Below are positions 21,238-29,027 of a DNA stretch of 29,027 nucleotides, in pieces; position 1 is the first letter of the stretch; every line of letters starts with the position of its first letter. Both the position numbers and the translations under genes were made by a program. Source of the DNA: Ophiosphaerella korrae (taxonomy: Eukaryota; Ascomycota; Dothideomycetes; Pleosporales; Phaeosphaeriaceae); NCBI GenBank assembly GCA_028456385.1, contig JALNQF010000454.1:1-29027 (forward strand), written 5' to 3'. The notes below the pieces were generated by a model. It saw only the letters and a program-made list of their open reading frames with translations, did no database searches and had not been told where the DNA came from.

Positions 21238-21408
21238 TTAATGTAGGTGACTGACCTTGTTTTCGTTTTGCGTGCGAAGATGTTGATTCTGTTTTAGGAC
21301 GACGAGAGGCGGGCGGCGGCTATGCCGTCGCACGGCGCTGAGCTTCGCTATGAGTCGCTCTATATCGGCCTGCGATAGGGACGCTGAGGATCGTCCTGAG
21401 CTAGACAT
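21238..21408 (-). CDS. Short open frame, Ser-rich start, possible gene remnant
   Basis: A 56-codon minus-strand frame from ATG at 21,408 to TAA at 21,238. It opens M-S-S-S-G-R-S-S-A-S-L-S-Q-A-D-I-E-R-L-I, like the N-terminus of fungal coiled-coil proteins, and then becomes basic. No recognised domain follows and the downstream minus strand has stops, so it may be the 5' end of a decayed gene. A second frame overlaps it (21,360-21,605, minus) and has no better claim. Confidence 0.25.
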   Translation of the reverse strand: MSSSGRSSASLSQADIERLIAKLSAVRRHSRRPPLVVLKQNQHLRTQNENKVSHLH

Positions 21409-21913
21409 GTTAGTGGTTGGTCCTCTTCTTCGACCCGATAGTCAAAGTGTAAGGATACACAGGGAGACCTAGGCGTATAGGTCTCTGGGCTTGTGGGGAA
21501 AGAGAGTAGAGAAGAGGGAACACGTGACGTGAATGGCTCAGTGGGGTATTGGGGTGATAGGCAAGACGCCTCGTCAAATAGTGGTAGTATGGAACGTAAG
21601 TGCACGAGACGGAGTGTATTGACCCAGACAGATGTCTAATTGACTATGTTGGATTCATAAGGAGTTCAGCGTGATTATATACATGTCCCTTCCATGGTGT
21701 GGTGAAGTGGTCGCCGCAGCTCCACAGCTCCGTCACGTGACCGCGAGCCCAATTACCGTAATTCTTCCTCAGCCTGGGGATCAACCTCGGAGAGCGCGGG
21801 ACTGATTGGCTCGAGGTAATAGTGTCGGCGCGTGTCATCCTGCGCAGTAATTGTTACATTCGTAACACCGTTGCTTGTGACAACCACTTCTTAGCGCTAC
21901 AGAAAGAGGCAAA
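21409..21913. other. Intergenic, two CACGTG palindromes
   Basis: No gene was recognised. CACGTG palindromes occur near 21,520 and within gtCACGTGac near 21,734. CACGTG is the core site of fungal bHLH factors, so this could be a relic promoter of the short minus-strand frame. The right TIR begins at about 21,914. Confidence 0.4.
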
Positions 21914-22243
21914 GCAAGCAAATAACAAGCAGAAAGATAACTAGGGCTCATTTTTGTCGCGTATTAAACAAGGGATGCGTCGAACAGAGCGATAATACAA
22001 CAGAAACATGTTATACTATACCTAGTAATCCTACTTCCTACTTGATTGACTCTATGCCTGCTGCCTGCTAAATGCGATAAATATATACAACGTAATAAGC
22101 AGATTTAGCTTCTAGTCAGGATAATAAATTACAAGATTACTCCGGTGCGGCGCTAATGCCAACCTAGTAAGCGTCCTGCAAGATGACCGTGCGCTGAGAA
22201 CAAACGGCGTGCAAGAACCGGAAACCGATTTCGGTCACCACTA
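21914..22243 (-). repeat. Right terminal inverted repeat
   Basis: Reverse-complement partner of 15,949-16,305. It keeps more CG, CA and TG than the left arm, for example accggaaaccg here against an AG/TA-shifted equivalent there. It ends cggtcaccacTA at 22,243, directly followed by the TA duplication (22,244-22,245). Confidence 0.85.
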
Positions 22244-22815
22244 TAACTGGAGGCGTGCCCAAGGTTGAGTGGGGATCGCAAGGCTGCGGGGCTGAGTCAG
22301 CCCACCCGCCAAGTCATTGTACAGCTACAGGCCTTACAGCTGTTACAAATAAATTACACCGCGATGATTATGTACGTAGGGGTCGTTTTGCGCTAGCTGA
22401 AATTGGTAGTTAGCTTGATCGGAAGTACCGACCGGGGTAGCGGCCTTGCACGAATTTGTGCGCGACGGCGGACATAAGGCTGATTATAACTTCTTAGTAT
22501 CAAAGCGAGGTTCTAAGGCTCGATAAGGCCGTTCATAAGTATTATAGAGTAGTAAGAGCCCGATGGTGGTGCTATAGAGAAGGACCTCTGTCACGCCATA
22601 GAAAGAGGCTCTCTGCAAATTAGGCGCGAAGGCGACGATGCAAACGTAATTTATAGGTGAGAGACGCCCTGAATCTTCATAAATAGCCATAGTATATTAT
22701 TTTCATATAATTTTAGTGAAGCTCGACGTGTGCGCAGAGTTATAGTCGCTTGAAGTCAAAGTACCCGTCATATTTTTCGGCACAGGTGGTTTTTCGCCAC
22801 GGGTGGACAGACGTT
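22244..22815 (+). repeat. XY repeat, copy 2: right part (Y), little mutated
   Basis: Matches 15,248-15,826 in direct orientation. It keeps CpA, TpG and CpG where copy 1 has TpA or CpA. A 68-codon minus-strand frame (22,484-22,690) has a hydrophobic V-L-L-Y-S-T-T-I-G-L-L-L-L stretch but matches nothing I know. The repeat ends at acagacgtta, after which the two copies diverge. Confidence 0.85.
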
Positions 22816-22821
22816 AAATAA

Positions 22822-23050
22822 GTGATTTTAGTGCAAACAAAAAAAACAATAGACGACAACAACCGAAAAATAGACGCCCAGCCAAGTACTAAAGCAAACA
22901 AGTGAGTGATTTTAGTGCAAACAACAAAAACAATAGACGACAACAACCGAAAAATAGACGCCCAGCCAAGTAACTTACTAAAGCAAATAAGTGAGTGATT
23001 TTAGTGCAAACAACAAAAATAATAGACGACAACAACCGAAAAATACTAAA
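22822..23050. repeat. Minisatellite, three units of 84-89 bp
   Basis: Units start at about 22,822, 22,906 and 22,995 with gtgattttagtgcaaaca, and contain caatagacgacaacaaccg and gacgcccagccaagta. The second unit is 5 bp longer at its end, and the third is cut after gaaaaatac. The units differ only by a few substitutions (for example aaacaaaaaaaa versus aaacaacaaaaa), so the array is young and not RIP-mutated. It starts where the Y repeat ends. Confidence 0.9.
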
Positions 23051-23540
23051 AGTAAGAGGAAGGGTTCAAGAAGAGACTGACTTCTGTTAGTATCTCCCTG
23101 AAAATGGGCGCGTAATGAGCCAGTCGTTTGGTGTTCGAAGCCTTGGCGGAGTTTGGACCGGAATGGAGCCTGACGAATGGCCCGCAGCGCCGTGGGGTGT
23201 ACCGACGCCGGAGCTTAGTTGTTCCGTCTCCGGCCACACTTCACACGTCACGGCGGGATTGGGTCATTCCACAACACCCTCTGGCCGCGGCTCAACGATC
23301 TTAACGCTAGCGCATTCCCTTCCCTCGCTCTCTCAGACTCGTCTCTTACGCCTGTCCTCGTCGCCGTCCGACCAAGAGCAACCCCTTCACCCTCCCCACC
23401 ACCGCAACAGGCACCGATGGCGACTTTCTTGCCACACTGTGGTTGGTTTTGACCCTCTTGTTAACGATCCCAATTCCAGGACCAATCACAAGATTCTGAA
23501 CCCAGCAACGTCCGCATCCGAAGTGATCTGAAAGGTTAAC
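23051..23540 (+). other. Region upstream of the dioxygenase with an unrecognised open frame
   Basis: A plus-strand frame of 138 codons (23,115-23,531) opens M-S-Q-S-F-G-V-R-S-L-G-G and becomes Ser/Pro/His-rich; no domain is recognised. A different frame at about 23,341-23,493 encodes a hydrophobic end (L-A-T-L-W-L-V-L-T-L-L-L-T-I-P) before a TGA, preceded by a CTCTCTCAG that could be a splice acceptor. It might be the last exon of a lost gene, but this is weak. Confidence 0.25.
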
Positions 23541-23548
23541 TTACAATT

Positions 23549-23613
23549 GGTCAGCGACAACCGGTCAGCGGTAACTTAACTGGTCAGCGATAATCGGTCA
23601 GCGTGCGTCAGCG
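23549..23613 (+). repeat. Five GTCAGCG iterons
   Basis: GGTCAGCG occurs at 23,549, 23,563, 23,582 and 23,596, with a fifth GTCAGCG at 23,607, within 65 bp. Spacings are 14, 19, 14 and 11 bp. It lies about 260 bp before the dioxygenase ATG. It could be a clustered factor-binding site or a decayed short tandem repeat. Confidence 0.7.
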
Positions 23614-23874
23614 ATATACACATACAACAGAACATCTCGTTACTGGTTAGTGAAGATTGACGTTGTCACACAGCGTTATCTTTACATACAATGGTGTCCA
23701 ACCGCGTTGTCTGTGGGCTTTGCCGCCTGGCATCTCGCTGAATTACGGCTGCCACACACAACGTCGCGTGACTCGTGACCCCAAGACGTAGTAGTGCACG
23801 CCAGCGCCGACAAAGCACAGTATCGCAACGCCATTCTGAACACCAACAACATCGTCGTTCAACCCTTCTCCACC

Positions 23875-25077
23875 ATGACCACGCAAGTCCCAGTTATTAG
23901 TCTCGCAGAGTACTACAAGGCCGGGCTGAAGTCCGCGGAAGCCCAATGCATCGTACAAGCTGTAACCACCGCCGCTTCAACATGGGGTTTCTTCCTCCTC
24001 AACGGACACGGAAGTGTCTCCCCAAATCCAATCATCGCTGATCTCGACCTCCCAGGCCTTCTTTGGCCTAGCTCCTGATATCAAAAGAGACCTCGACGTG
24101 CGCACTGGGGGAGTAGCCTGGCGGGGTTACATGCCCCTTGGTGGTGAGCATACCCACGGACATATGGACTGGAAAGAAGGTCTGTATGTCGGCCCTGAGC
24201 ATTCCGATGACCACCCGCTCAGCGGTCTGCCACTGCACGGCAAGAACCAATTTCCCGATCAGGTTCTCCCCAATATGCGGGATATCGTGCTGCAGTACAT
24301 GAATGAAGTGACAAAGCTAGGAAAAACTCTGACAGATGTTCTCATTGGGCTTGGGCTTGAACAAAGACAAGTTGCACAAACGCTTCCTGGAGCCGGAGCT
24401 AGTGGTGCTCTTTCGGTGTTTCAAATATGCCCCTATTGAAAGCTATGCTATAGACGGGCCGACTGGTGGGGATGGCTTCGGAATTGGCGAGCATACGGGT
24501 AGGACGGCTCTGCATCCCGCTCTCAAAACCGCTAATGGCTAGCTATAGACTTCGGATATCTCACTATCCTCAAGGCGGACTCGCCTGGCCTCTAAGTCAG
24601 TGCAAATACAACATGCTCTACCAGCTTCCACTTACCGTTATATTACAGGTTCTCTCCCCAAATAAGAAGTGGGTGGACGTCCCACATGTTAAGGACTCGT
24701 TCGTAGTAAATAGTAAACGATGGCTCACTCTACTCATGTCTATGACTTGCTAAAAAATGTATTCGCGAGCAGTGGGCGACATGCTCGACCAACTCACGCA
24801 TGGCCGCTATCGATCTCGTCCCCACCGTGTCCGCCGACCGACGATGGGCTCCTCGCCGCGCTACTCTTTCCCCCTCTTCTTCGACTTTTCCTGGACAGCT
24901 GAGATGAAGCGTCTCTCGCTGGAGCATCTTCCGCCGCTATTAGACGAGGAGAAACGGATGGCGGAGTTGCGATGGGCCGCCACAACATTCTGCGATGTGA
25001 AGGGGCAGTGGTCGCAGTATTTGGCACGTAAGGTCTATAATGTTTTCCCGAACCTAGGTCTTCCCACCTTTAACTAG
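23875..25077 (+). pseudogene. 2-oxoglutarate/Fe(II) dioxygenase (isopenicillin N synthase-like), frameshifted
   Basis: Family enzymes oxidise small molecules using Fe(II) and 2-oxoglutarate, often in secondary metabolism. The ATG at 23,875 gives M-T-T-Q-V-P-V-I-S-L, typical of the DIOX_N start, then W-G-F-F-L-L-N-G-H-G. The C-terminal half has H-T-D (HxD; His 24,492-24,494, Asp split by an intron), distal His at 24,823-24,825 in R-P-H-R-V-R, and R-Y-S (24,859-24,867), the RxS that binds 2-oxoglutarate. Introns are 24,499-24,548 (GTAGGA..CTATAG), about 24,593-24,648, and 24,713-24,772 (GTAAAC..GAGCAG). Damage: a +1 shift at about 24,012 after N-G-H-G, another shift at about 24,340-24,358, and the second intron begins TAAGTC instead of GTAAGT with the preceding Gln codon missing, leaving TAA at 24,593. 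All active-site residues survive. The lesions are indels, not RIP. Assembly error could explain one shift but hardly all three. Confidence 0.8.
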
Positions 25078-25159
25078 ATTTACAAGAGAGGTGAAGTGCG
25101 ATTAGACGCAATCGTAATGTTAGAGTGAGTATATGCGACCAAGGAAGATCGCAGTAGCC

Positions 25160-27193
25160 TTACAAGGATTTCTTCCGCAACATGTAGTAGCGCAATTTGA
25201 CTGCGCCCTCCGTCCGATCGGGAAAGTGTTGACATATCTCTTCCCACTCCATGCCCTGCTTATCCTTGTATGAGAGTAAACGCACTTCGTCCGACTTTAG
25301 CCACGCAATGTGCGTTCGTTGGCTATATTTTCCTATGCCTTGCTCTTCAAAATCGCCTTCTTCGTCCCAGTCGTAGTCCAAATAGTCCGTTCGGCTGTCA
25401 GCAGCATCACTGTGTGAATTCCTTCTAGTGATTGGGCCTGACGCGCCACCTTCACACTGGTATCCCAGTATCATCCATGAATCCAGCGATAGCCAGGTCA
25501 TGCGGATGACCTTGCCATCTCCGCCGAGGAACTTAGGGCCCAGGACGGCCGGGTCGGGAGGCCATTCTGAGTCGCGGCAACGGACAACTGCCGTCACGAT
25601 CGACGAGCCGTTTGGGACAGCGCAGGCCGTGTGATCAGTTATTTGATAAGCTATTTCAACACTAGGTCCGTGATGGATGTTGGTTTCATCACCAGCCTTC
25701 GTTCCTGGAGAGGAGGTCCGTGGGGAGCAAGGCTGATGTGGTTGGGATGGAGTAATTTGTCCCGATGCCCTTGTTGGCATCGTGCTTGAGCCCCGTCGCC
25801 CAAGAGCGGTTCGTGATGGACCGTGCCTCTTCTTCTCGGGTGGACGATTGCTGCGTTGTCGTCTTGAGATTCTCGCCGAAGTTCCAGGGAACAGCTCCCT
25901 GTCTGGATTAGGTTCGTTGTGGCTTTCCCTGAATCCTCCGCTGCTACATTCCCTGTTCTCTCCACGCCTCTCTAAGGCTAGGCCGATAGACTGTTCGCCT
26001 GCTATTCCCTCGGAAGGTGAGACGGATCCTCTTGAAGACTGTAGTAGCCCCTCGCTTGCCCTACGGCTACGTATGTTATCACCGCCAGCATCCTCGGTAA
26101 CGAGGTTGCCAGGAGATGAGCGTGGGGTGCTAGCACCATCGCGTTTGCAGTTGCCATCGAGAGATCCAAGACTACGCTCAATACTAGCTCTCGAATAGGA
26201 GACGCCGCCGCTAGGAGATAGCAGGGGCGCGGAATCAGGCGCAGAATCAGGCAGGGGCCCTGGATTGCGTATGAGACTCTCTAGTAGTAGCTTAACCAGC
26301 CTTCGCTGCTTCGTTGGACGCGGGTCTTGCAACTCTAGTTCCGGCATAACATCCAGCACTTCTAGGCGCGCTTGTTTGTGTGTTGTCGATGGCCCATCTA
26401 TGACGTCGATATCGCCAAAGGGTAGTTCGTCCTGCACTAGCGAGCTGCCTTAAACGCGTCAATATGGCTCCCACCAAACTTGCTAGAACTACTCACTAGG
26501 CCGAATTCTTTCTATCTACTCTATAGAGAAAGCGTGCACTTCGCCTGTGTCGAGGTAGCTATGCTGTGCAGCAACGTGTTCTTTGTTGCCAGCAGACACG
26601 CGGTAACCGTCCTCTTGAAAATCAGACACTACGTTGCTAGGCTCAACGTCTGTTGCGCTAAGGTGTCCTTCGGCTGCATCACCCTCCAAATCGAAAGGAA
26701 ATCCTACCACTATTCAGTGACATGGGCAATATCCTCCACTTGCATGCTCACCTCGACCAATTCCATCGAACAACCCGATCATAGCTAGTTCCCCTTCCGC
26801 GACGCGTGCGGGATGGTCGGGCCGTCCTTCGTCAAGCAATTCCTCTCCAAACTGATCATTCTCCAGTTCGGACGCGCCGCGGAACCCGGCAAATCCGTCT
26901 ACTAGTCCTGTGGTAGTTAGATTCTGTTGGCTTGTAACGATCAGCGAGCGAGTATTACCATAGCCTACTGAATGCGAAGCGTCTGCTGCTTTGTATAAAG
27001 TAGGTAGCGATGCGTTCGAATCCGGCATTGGGGAGTCGACCCCTAGACGGTTGTGCTCTGTCGTCTTGGTTGTAGCTATGGATTTGGCCTTGGATGTTGG
27101 CTTCGGTTTCGGCTTGCTTGTTCGAGGAACATATGTAACAAACTTCGTAGAAATAGGAGGGACTGCCAAAGAGGTGCTGCAAGAGAAAGCCAT
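25160..27193 (-). CDS. Myb/SANT-like domain protein, three exons, 638 aa
   Basis: Exons are 27,193-26,752, 26,709-26,520 and 26,444-25,160. Introns are 42 bp (GTGAGC, CACTGA branch-type motif, ATAG) and 75 bp (GTAGAT, TTGACG, GGCAG). Both junctions keep the frame and the total, 1,917 nt, is a multiple of three. The start ATG sits in caaaATGg, a good fungal context. Residues about 585-638 form one Myb/SANT-type helix-turn-helix: W-L-K-S-D-E-V-R-L-L, then M-E-W-E-E-I, F-P-D-R-T-E-G-A-V and L-R-Y-Y-M-L. This is like the single C-terminal Myb-like domain found in many fungal proteins. The preceding 500 residues are Ser/Pro/Arg-rich and probably disordered. DNA binding and transcriptional control are inference. 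It is convergent with the dioxygenase pseudogene, 82 bp apart. No lesion seen. Confidence 0.75.
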
Positions 27194-27920
27194 TTTGGTG
27201 TGGCTAACTGGTAACTTCTATGCCTGTGAAGAGCGGTGAAGAAGTAGTTCTTTCTCTGGACGGACTGTTGCTTTATATGTCGATTCCCAACCAACCCCTT
27301 TCGTCGGGCGGGTCCGGCGCCGGATAATGCAGGAATGGGCGATGCTCGCTGACGCGGCCTCGAGCTGTCGGGTGATTGACTTGTGGGTCTTCTTCCACCT
27401 CTCAGGGCACGCCCTGTCCCATCTCCAAGCCATGAGCTGCCGCCCTTCAGGCACCAGCCTTTGCTAGTTGCATGACGATGTTACAGCAACGCACGCCGTA
27501 TGGCTCATGCAGCAGGGCGGAGCATCGGGCTGGTACCATAGCGCTGACGTAGAGGGGCGGTCTAAATGAATGCATTATGCGGTGGAATGGCCGCATCACC
27601 GCCGAGGAACCAGAGCCAGGGGCTGGGACACGGGAATGGAATAGTGGATTGACCCAACGCGTTCGACAGGGAGCGGGCGTAGTACAGGTATATTAGGACT
27701 GAGATAATGGCGTGAGAGCTATGCATTCATTCACTCAAAATGGAAATAGGTAGGGGCACAGTAAATGCCATCGGCGAGTCCGGAGCAGGGAAGGGCCTTG
27801 CGGAATCTCATAACGCCGGGATGGCTATGCAGTGGTTGGCGAGCCTTGCCTTTGGACGGTAACCGCCTGTCTCGAAATGGGAGAGAGGATCAGCTTCAGC
27901 AGCTGCAAGCGCATGAAGTT

Positions 27921-27950
27921 GCCTGAAAGCCCCTGAAAGCCCCTGAAAGC
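27921..27950 (+). repeat. Three 10-bp direct repeats (CCCTGAAAGC)
   Basis: GCCTGAAAGC, CCCTGAAAGC, CCCTGAAAGC in perfect succession. The period is close to one helical turn, which could place a protein on one face of the DNA, but chance slippage is as likely. Confidence 0.8.
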
Positions 27951-28584
27951 TGCGGCAGGATACACGGTCCAGTGACATTGCAATGCAACCTCGCTTCCGC
28001 GGCGAACATGCCATAGGGAGGCAGAGCATCCTGAGACCACGCGGACGAAATTAGTTCCTCATGCGAGTTGACCGGACCGCGTCATTATCGAGAGGTCTCG
28101 TCCGACCGTGACGCGGGATAACGGAGCGGATTGGCGGAGCGTCCTCGACCGTGGGAGAGGCGGAGTCATCCGTGCTGAGAAGAAGGCGGCGGTGGCACGA
28201 AGCCCATGCATTCTGCCTTCCACCAATCTCTGCGTGAAACAGTGCGTTGCGGAAGCGCCAATGTCTCGGTGATCTGGAAGGAAGGGGGCCCAATCCCCTC
28301 CTTCTATCGTGTAGAGTGTAGAAGGAATTGGGACGAGTGCGGAACGGGCCAGAGCGAAAGGGGAGAGACGTCTCTCGCGTGCATGCGTTGCGAGCCGAAG
28401 CCCAGATGTGCGTTCTCCTCCAGCAGCAGTGGGCCTTCGGCGTGTGCGGAAAGCTCTAGATGGGCCGGCTTGTGAGACAGGAGGGAACAAAGACAAGAGA
28501 CGACGGAGCAGGAACAGCGAGTGGAGGGATCGGGCGTCGCAGGCAGGGGCAGTTCTGACTCTTCCGAGCGGGCGACCAGGTCCG

Positions 28585-28690
28585 AGAAAAATGCCTCATG
28601 AAGGAGGGGGGGCGGGTGCCTGGGGGCGGGCGGGCGGTCGGCGCAGACAAGGGGACGGGGCTGCGGAGGGGGGGATGAGAGTAGAGAGAA
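28585..28690 (+). other. G-run cluster, possible G-quadruplex
   Basis: Within about 80 bp the plus strand has repeated runs of three or more G separated by short loops (ggagggggggcggg, tgggggcgggcgggcgg, aggggacgggg, ggaggggggg). This satisfies the simple four-run G-quadruplex pattern. It lies about 150 bp before the switch to RIP-type AT-rich DNA. Confidence 0.6.
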
Positions 28691-28830
28691 AAAGGAAGGG
28701 AAAATGACGGCGAAGGGAGGGCCTTTTATGGTGGTGGTCGAGGTCGATTGCTAGTTCGGGCGTTAGCGCGAAAACCGTAAGCGAGGCCCGGATTCCCCGA
28801 ACGGAGTGCATCTATTTCCTAATACAGGCT

Positions 28831-29027
28831 TACTGTCGGATTGTTTACTATATAAATATATTATTTATTTTATAATCTTTTTTTTTTCTATATTATTTAA
28901 TAATTTTTTTATATATATTTTTTTTATATATCTATTTACTCTCTTATATCTTACTCTATTTACTATACTAATAACTACTATTATTTTATCTTCTTTTATA
29001 CTACTACTATTTACTATATATATATTT
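28831..29027. other. Start of a second RIP-type AT-rich block
   Basis: Composition switches within a few tens of bases near 28,840 from GC-rich to almost pure A/T with TA steps and virtually no CA or TG, the same style as 83-15,180. No gene or repeat can be named in the 190 bp visible. Confidence 0.75.

Larger units (their letters stand above)
15949..22243. mobile_element. 6.3-kb terminal-inverted-repeat element inserted at TA, with gene cargo
   Basis: The left end starts tagtagtaaccgaactcgg and the right end, read inward on the minus strand, starts tagtggtgaccgaaatcgg. The two ends stay alignable for about 330-357 bp. The flanks are gttagtTA on the left and TAactggagg on the right, and the unoccupied paralogue at 15,241-15,256 reads gttagtTAactagaag, with one TA. 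This is direct evidence of insertion with TA duplication. TA duplication is typical of the Tc1/mariner superfamily (Fot1/pogo in fungi), but those elements are about 2 kb with short TIRs, so the family is open. No transposase is recognisable inside. The cargo is a TPR fragment, an F-box fragment and an intact membrane-protein gene. The left TIR has more RIP-type changes than the right one. Confidence 0.8.
27194..28830. other. GC-rich non-coding region upstream of the Myb-like gene
   Basis: Many overlapping open frames of 60-145 codons exist on both strands, all Arg/Ser/Pro-rich with no recognised domain, as expected by chance in GC-rich DNA. The minus strand near 28,650-28,710 is a long pyrimidine-rich tract, common in fungal promoters, but it is 1.4 kb from the ATG. 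No further gene was identified. Confidence 0.5.

Noticed and set aside
15202..22815. XY copies as a pair of LTRs of a retrotransposon
   Set aside because: Only 74 bp lie between copy 1 and copy 2, copy 2 is itself split by the TIR element, no TG..CA ends or primer-binding site were found, and no gag-pol lies between them.
27000..27030. tRNA-like B-box (gttcgaatcc)
   Set aside because: It lies within exon 1 of the Myb-like gene, and no A-box or cloverleaf could be made around it.
27218..28811. Many 60-145-codon frames in the GC-rich right end
   Set aside because: Low complexity, overlapping on both strands and without domains; one (28,408-28,707) is simply a translation of the G-run tract.

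Overview
The window looks like nuclear DNA of a filamentous ascomycete (Pezizomycotina). The evidence is short introns (42-75 bp) with GT..AG ends, fungal gene families (HET-ankyrin, F-box, a cysteine-rich membrane protein, Myb-like), a Tad1-type LINE, and a sharp split into AT-only and GC-balanced compartments. The AT-rich compartment has almost no CpA or TpG, the signature of repeat-induced point mutation (RIP) carried close to completion. Genus cannot be told from the sequence.

Layout. (1) About 83-15,180 is one heavily RIP-mutated block. It holds the 5' part of a Tad1-like LINE on the minus strand (83-2,550), a dead HET-domain/ankyrin-repeat gene on the plus strand (about 3,040-7,555, with about 24 near-identical 35-codon ankyrin units), an unassigned stretch, and a near full-length Tad1-like LINE on the plus strand (about 9,170-15,180). 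The two LINE copies lie head to head as a long inverted repeat. (2) About 15,200-15,826 is a RIP-mutated copy of a roughly 630-bp repeat, called XY here. (3) 15,901-22,815 is a second, little-mutated XY copy, split by a 6.3-kb insertion (15,949-22,243) with inverted terminal repeats of about 350 bp and a TA target duplication. The first XY copy preserves the empty target site. (4) The insertion carries a kinesin-light-chain-type TPR fragment, an F-box fragment, and an apparently intact two-exon gene for a cysteine-rich single-pass membrane protein. No transposase was recognised. (5) 22,822-25,077 has a minisatellite, a cluster of GTCAGCG iterons and a broken 2-oxoglutarate/Fe(II) dioxygenase gene. 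(6) 25,160-27,193 is an intact three-exon Myb-like gene on the minus strand. (7) 27,194-28,830 is GC-rich non-coding DNA. (8) From about 28,831 a second RIP-type AT-rich block begins.

Most of the window is a record of transposition and RIP. Only the membrane-protein gene and the Myb-like gene look functional. The most interesting object is the non-autonomous-looking TIR element with gene fragments inside it, dated relative to RIP by its own empty-site copy.
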